64,000 nucleotides of DNA. Origin: Antedon mediterranea. Its lineage: Eukaryota; Echinodermata; Crinoidea; Comatulida; Antedonidae. Below, piece by piece: positions 60,801 to 64,000 of this stretch. The translations under genes and the position numbers were made by a program. Positions within the stretch are counted from its first letter, which is position 1, and each line of letters opens with the position of its first letter. Location: positions 4,898,001 to 4,962,000 of the forward strand of contig NC_092672.1 of NCBI RefSeq assembly GCF_964355755.1. Reading direction: 5' to 3'. Below the pieces are notes generated by a model. It was not told the origin of the DNA. It worked only from the letters and a program-made list of their open reading frames with translations, and did not search any database.

Positions 60801-62225
60801 AGGTCCACCACCTACAATGACAATATGTAGAAGCCTCTTGCGCTCATCCGACGATATCCCAGGATGCAATGCCAATTCAAAGTTATTCAATATTCGGTTA
60901 CGGATATTCCGTGCATCAGCTATCTCCTACAAATGTACAGTATATAAAATTGTTATTATTTTTATTTAGAGAATGTTATATTAAAGCGGTACAATTTAAA
61001 AGTTATACTAATCGGGGCTAAATTTAGTGCTATAGTAGTGGGAAAATGATGCAATCCTCTATATCAACCTAACGTACTGTAAGTCCTGTATTTATTTCTG
61101 AACATAGGGTAATGAGCTGTTAAAAGCTTATTTTACTAAAGCCTCGGCATTATGTGGTATGGTGGCCATTTCCCTTCCATGCCATCTTATTCTCCTTAGT
61201 ATTTTCAACCACATACTCATTTACAGGAGAGTAGACTGGGAGTTGTCAGGATTGAACCTAGGTATGACAGGTGTCCTAACCACTCGGCTACCCAACTCCT
61301 AGTTACCTTTAAAAATGATGAATGCTCGTAAACTCCAGGCACGCCAAATGTATTACTCAAAGCACCAACTGCTATAACAAGTTTGTCATACTTAATCTTA
61401 TATGCCTTCTCAGGAACCAATACGTTTTGACAATGAAGTGTTTTCTCAATCGCGTCCACACTGACGGCTTCCGATAAGTGGAAATGGTCTGTGTGCCGAA
61501 AGCCTGTGTTTCTAACAGGTTCTATTATACTCCTGGAAAAATTGTTGACAATTTTCATTAATTTATTTAAGAGAAGTGTGATACAGATTAGCTTTATTAA
61601 TACTCTTACATACTTTATTTAAGAGATAAATGTACAGTAATTCAAATTGCAATTTCTAAAAGTTAAGCATGCATCATATTAACAGCATAGGTTATTTTTC
61701 AACAGAATTTGATTTGAATCAAATAAGACACGATTTTATTTTAAGCTCTGCTGTCTACACTATCAAACTAGTTTGACAAAAAAGGTGTGATGTGCCCAAA
61801 TAGTGTGGACGTGATATGACATCAACACGTCAATATATGGGCACATCACATTTGTTGTCACAAAAACTTGAATAGTGTAGATAGGGCTTTAAATTGTTAC
61901 ATTTCCAATATACATTGTATGAACATATATTCTACCTGAATTCTAGCGTTCCAACCGTTGTGCTTGCCAACAAAGGCGTGAACAAGAAATGGTTTCGAGG
62001 GCTCACAACAATTACATCATAATATTTTTTGTTGACATTTTTTAACACACTGTAACCACCCCAACCGGTTCCAAGTATAACTAGCTTTTCTCTTTTCTGT
62101 GATGACTTGCTTGACAAATGTTTATTGCCGAGAATTGTGAAAGAGGAGGATAAAGTTATCTGTGTTAGGAATGTTGGAAATGAGTAATGAAGAAGCAATC
62201 TTTTGGGAAGAATACTTGACATCAT
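57834..62225 (-). CDS. type II (alternative) NADH:ubiquinone oxidoreductase, mitochondrial
   Basis: Eight exons: 62225-61936, 61532-61307, 60926-60756, 60246-60087, 59664-59580, 58953-58800, 58439-58286, 57961-57834; 455 residues with consistent phases. Residues 1-45 are basic and hydroxylated with few acids, like a mitochondrial targeting peptide. The first Rossmann motif is GTGWGG (52-57), followed by [16 protein letters not shown], typical of NDH-2. The second (NADH) motif is GGGPTGVE (211-218), and SLIEANK has the acid expected for NADH, not NADPH. YAIGDC (344-349) contacts [15 protein letters not shown] matches the quinone-site helix. The C-terminus [20 protein letters not shown] is the membrane-binding part. 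There is no EF-hand insert. The enzyme passes electrons from NADH to ubiquinone without pumping protons and bypasses complex I. Confidence 0.94.
59027..59135 (+). mobile_element. tRNA-derived SINE head
   Basis: A-box-like TAGTGTAGTGG and B-box GGTTCAATCCT, with a short duplication (GCCAGGGTTCAATCCTGAC) downstream and ACTCCACTCC at the end. In an NDH-2 intron (58954-59579). Confidence 0.75.
59305..59535. mobile_element. MITE-2-like element, decayed
   Basis: TTAAGTATGGTTCCTACTAG at the left and GTTCTGGGAACCATGTTTTA at the right. The interior is largely different from the fresh copies. In an NDH-2 intron. Confidence 0.6.
59916..60081. mobile_element. MITE-1 copy next to a splice donor
   Basis: AAAGCTCTGTCGACACTATC to GATAGTGTAGACAGAAATTA. 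Its right end lies about 5 bases inside the intron from the NDH-2 exon 4 donor at 60086. Confidence 0.87.
60292..60447. mobile_element. MITE-1 copy
   Basis: CCTTAAGCTCTGTCTACACT to AGTGTAGACATAGCTTTAA. In the NDH-2 intron 60247-60755. Confidence 0.88.
60470..60675 (+). mobile_element. SINE/LINE-type 3' tail fragment
   Basis: Ends TGTGTAAAGCGCTTAGAAAC then ATTGTATTAGACTACC and an (ATT)n run. This AAAGCGCT plus microsatellite tail is typical of SINE and LINE 3' ends in many animals. The head is not recognisable. Confidence 0.5.
61130..61300 (-). mobile_element. tRNA-derived SINE next to a splice donor
   Basis: On the minus strand: GGAGTTGGGTAGCCGAGTGG (A box TAGCCGAGTGG), then CCTAGGTTCAATCCTGACAA (B box GGTTCAATCC) and CTCCC. 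GGAGTTG and CAACTCC could pair like an acceptor stem, but the head is only about 61 nt long, too short for a working tRNA. The body matches 25365-25470. It starts 6 bases after the NDH-2 exon 2 donor. Confidence 0.8.
61741..61892. mobile_element. MITE-1 copy
   Basis: TTAAGCTCTGCTGTCTACAC to AATAGTGTAGATAGGGCTTT. In NDH-2 intron 1 (61533-61935). Confidence 0.87.
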
Positions 62226-63045
62226 GCCAGGTTGAATTCTAGTACAAACAAAAAGATAAAAGAATGCATTAAAAAATCAATAAACAATATATATAACAAT
62301 AAAATAAAACAATATGTGCAGTAAATCTTATTAATATTACCATTAAGTTTTAAATAATATACTTTGCAAATCGTTGGCTATCACAGAAATCATGAAATAT
62401 AAGTAAGAATGAAATATTGTCTAGAAATTGAATTGCAAGTTTGCAGACTGTTATTAATATTATTAATTATATTATAAATGTATTATATCATGAAGATCAG
62501 TCGACCAAAACAATAAAGGGACTAGCGCCCAATAAAGTTGTAGAGTTGTATCAATAGACTTACTAAAGTCTATAATAATATATATACTTCACCCCATACA
62601 TCTACTACTATCTAGGCCTAGGCTAGGCCTACTACAGTAAATACAGGCTTGCTTGGCCAACACACCATCCAGTCAAAGAACTTGTATTGTTGTTGTAAGT
62701 TCTTTGCACAGCACATACAATATAAATAACATGTTACATGTTAACAATAAAATAAAACAATATGTGCAGTAAATCTTATTAATATTACCATTAAGGCTTC
62801 GTCGTCAGACTCAGAGAGTTGTAAAGGAATAGGCCTACTACTAGGCCTAGGCTTAAAGAAATTGTATAGACACACATAGGAACTTACCATGAAATAATAA
62901 TAATTAAGAATTACTTATTTAGTTTCATAAAATCACTTTCACAGACGTAATTTAACCAATTAAATTATTATTGTGACTCCGGTTCGTTTTATTGACTACC
63001 GGGTTTTTGTTTACGTTTTACGATGGAAGTGTGTAAAAGAAGTGA
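62226..63045 (-). promoter_or_regulatory. NDH-2 5' UTR: non-coding exon 1, intron and promoter
   Basis: On the minus strand an acceptor GTTTGTACTAG (ending 62239) precedes the ATGATG start by 13 bases. A matching donor ATTTCATG|GTAAGT lies at 62888/62887. The inferred non-coding exon runs from about 63000 down to 62888, with the promoter just beyond. The intron holds AGGCCT clusters and a duplicated sequence AACAATATGTGCAGTAAATC (about 62310 and 62757). Confidence 0.45.
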
Positions 63046-64000
63046 AACGGCGGTATGAATTGGTTTCAGTTTAAACTAGTTTTATTGATTTTTAAGTCAT
63101 CATGAATATCATAATCGACATATTTTATTTTTAAAACGCGCATACATTTAACTATTACTTTCTTAGACAATTTAAGTTGCTTTACAAATTAGAATAATAA
63201 AACAGATGTACATTAAATTATGTTCGTCTTAAAGATGTTGTCCCCTAAAAAACAATGAAAATGAAGAATAAAAAAAAAAACACTTTGAATAGGACATTTC
63301 GCAGTTCTAGTTAAACACTTTCGTAGAAAAAAATGTTTTCACTATAATGACAAAACAAACGGTTTAATTAGCTAAAGATAATTAAACTATTTTGGCTCTA
63401 TTTGTTTTTTTTTTCAGGTATATTTTTTTGTTGATCCAATTTTTGGTCAATGAATAATATGTCGACATTTAAAAAATGAGATATTGAACAAAAACATTTT
63501 AAAAATCAGGGGGACAATATATCTGTAAATAAAAATGTTTTAACAGCAGCCTGTTTTTGTGATAAATTTGCGGTTATAATATATCCAACAGAGGCCTGTT
63601 TTATAACCAACTCCATGATTACATAAAACAAATACAAATTCATACTGCTCGACCAGCTAGCTGAAACAAAGTATACTGTTTGGTAAAAATGAAATAACCA
63701 TAAGTCAGTTTAATATAACCGAATTTATATTTATTCATTGAATTATTAGCGTTATTCATTTTATTCTGGAATGTCCACTGTAAACACGAAAGAAAACGTT
63801 TATTCCATGAATTACATTGCAAATATGTTGTTTTATAAAACCAACGAATAAGTCATTAGCAAATTGTGTTGTAGTATTGCTGCTATAACACGAATTGGCA
63901 CACTAATGTCATAACATTTAATGTACGTTAAGTATGTTAATGCTATTAAAATTCCGAGAAGAGGAGATGAGCCTATTAAAATTGAACTTGTACTTATTTT
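63046..64000. other. intergenic right edge, no gene seen
   Basis: Upstream of NDH-2. Apart from one inverted MITE-3 copy, the sequence is AT-rich with no recognisable coding exon or RNA gene. Confidence 0.45.
63227..63527. mobile_element. MITE-3 copy, opposite orientation
   Basis: CTTAAAGATGTTGTCCCCTA at the left and GGGGGACAATATATCTGTAA at the right. The interior blocks appear reverse-complemented relative to the copy at 24312. Confidence 0.85.

Noticed and set aside
61213-61300. Possible tRNA gene on the minus strand
   Set aside because: A and B boxes and a 7-bp stem are present, but the head is only about 61 nt and lacks a full anticodon arm. It continues into a SINE body found elsewhere.
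1-64000. CRISPR array, operon or prophage
   Set aside because: The tandem repeats lack spacer architecture, and the genes have spliceosomal introns and animal-type domains. The sequence is eukaryotic nuclear DNA.

Overview
The window is animal nuclear DNA: AT-rich, intron-rich, with GT-AG introns and many short transposon relics. The gene content (IgGFc-binding-domain membrane proteins, a type II NADH dehydrogenase, a membrane-anchored heme peroxidase) and the many AGGCCT palindromes suggest an invertebrate deuterostome, most likely an echinoderm (a crinoid would fit). The species is an inference. Genes were assembled by hand from splice sites whose phases agree throughout. No transcript evidence was available.

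Layout. 1-679 (-): first two exons of an unrecognised gene with a myristoylation-like start. 2233-4971 (+), 5744-10113 (+) and 11159-17322 (-): three paralogous type I membrane proteins with an IgGFc-binding-like ectodomain, all with four exons and intron phases 1-1-2. 17.3-21.7 kb: repeat-rich, no gene seen. 21662-30971 (-): class I phosphatidylinositol transfer protein with a pair of mutually exclusive exons. 31-38.4 kb: intergenic, with minisatellites and possible 5' non-coding exons. 38436-47315 (+): ten-exon type II membrane-anchored animal heme peroxidase. 50239-53447 (+): PKDCC/VLK-like secretory-pathway kinase, with a non-coding first exon near 49.4 kb. 57834-62225 (-): eight-exon mitochondrial alternative NADH dehydrogenase (NDH-2), with a non-coding first exon near 62.9 kb.

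The genes do not form one pathway. The IgGFc cluster is the only functional grouping and looks like a tandem family of surface proteins that share an ectodomain plan but have unrelated cytoplasmic tails. The peroxidase and the PITP are divergently transcribed. The PKDCC-like gene and NDH-2 converge.

Repeats make up much of the non-coding sequence. They include about 20 copies of a foldback MITE ending in TTAAGCTCTG (MITE-1), five near-identical and two decayed copies of a roughly 185 bp element with long terminal inverted repeats (MITE-2), a roughly 350 bp family ending in TTAAAGATGTATTGTCCCC (MITE-3), tRNA-derived SINEs, single foldback elements, four minisatellite-type tandem repeats, and a LINE reverse-transcriptase relic.

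Most notable observations: the PITP mutually exclusive exon pair; a peroxidase with valine where the heme-ester glutamate is expected; an alternative NADH dehydrogenase in an animal; and the IgGFc cluster with divergent tails, one carrying proline-rich, tyrosine and PDZ-type motifs.
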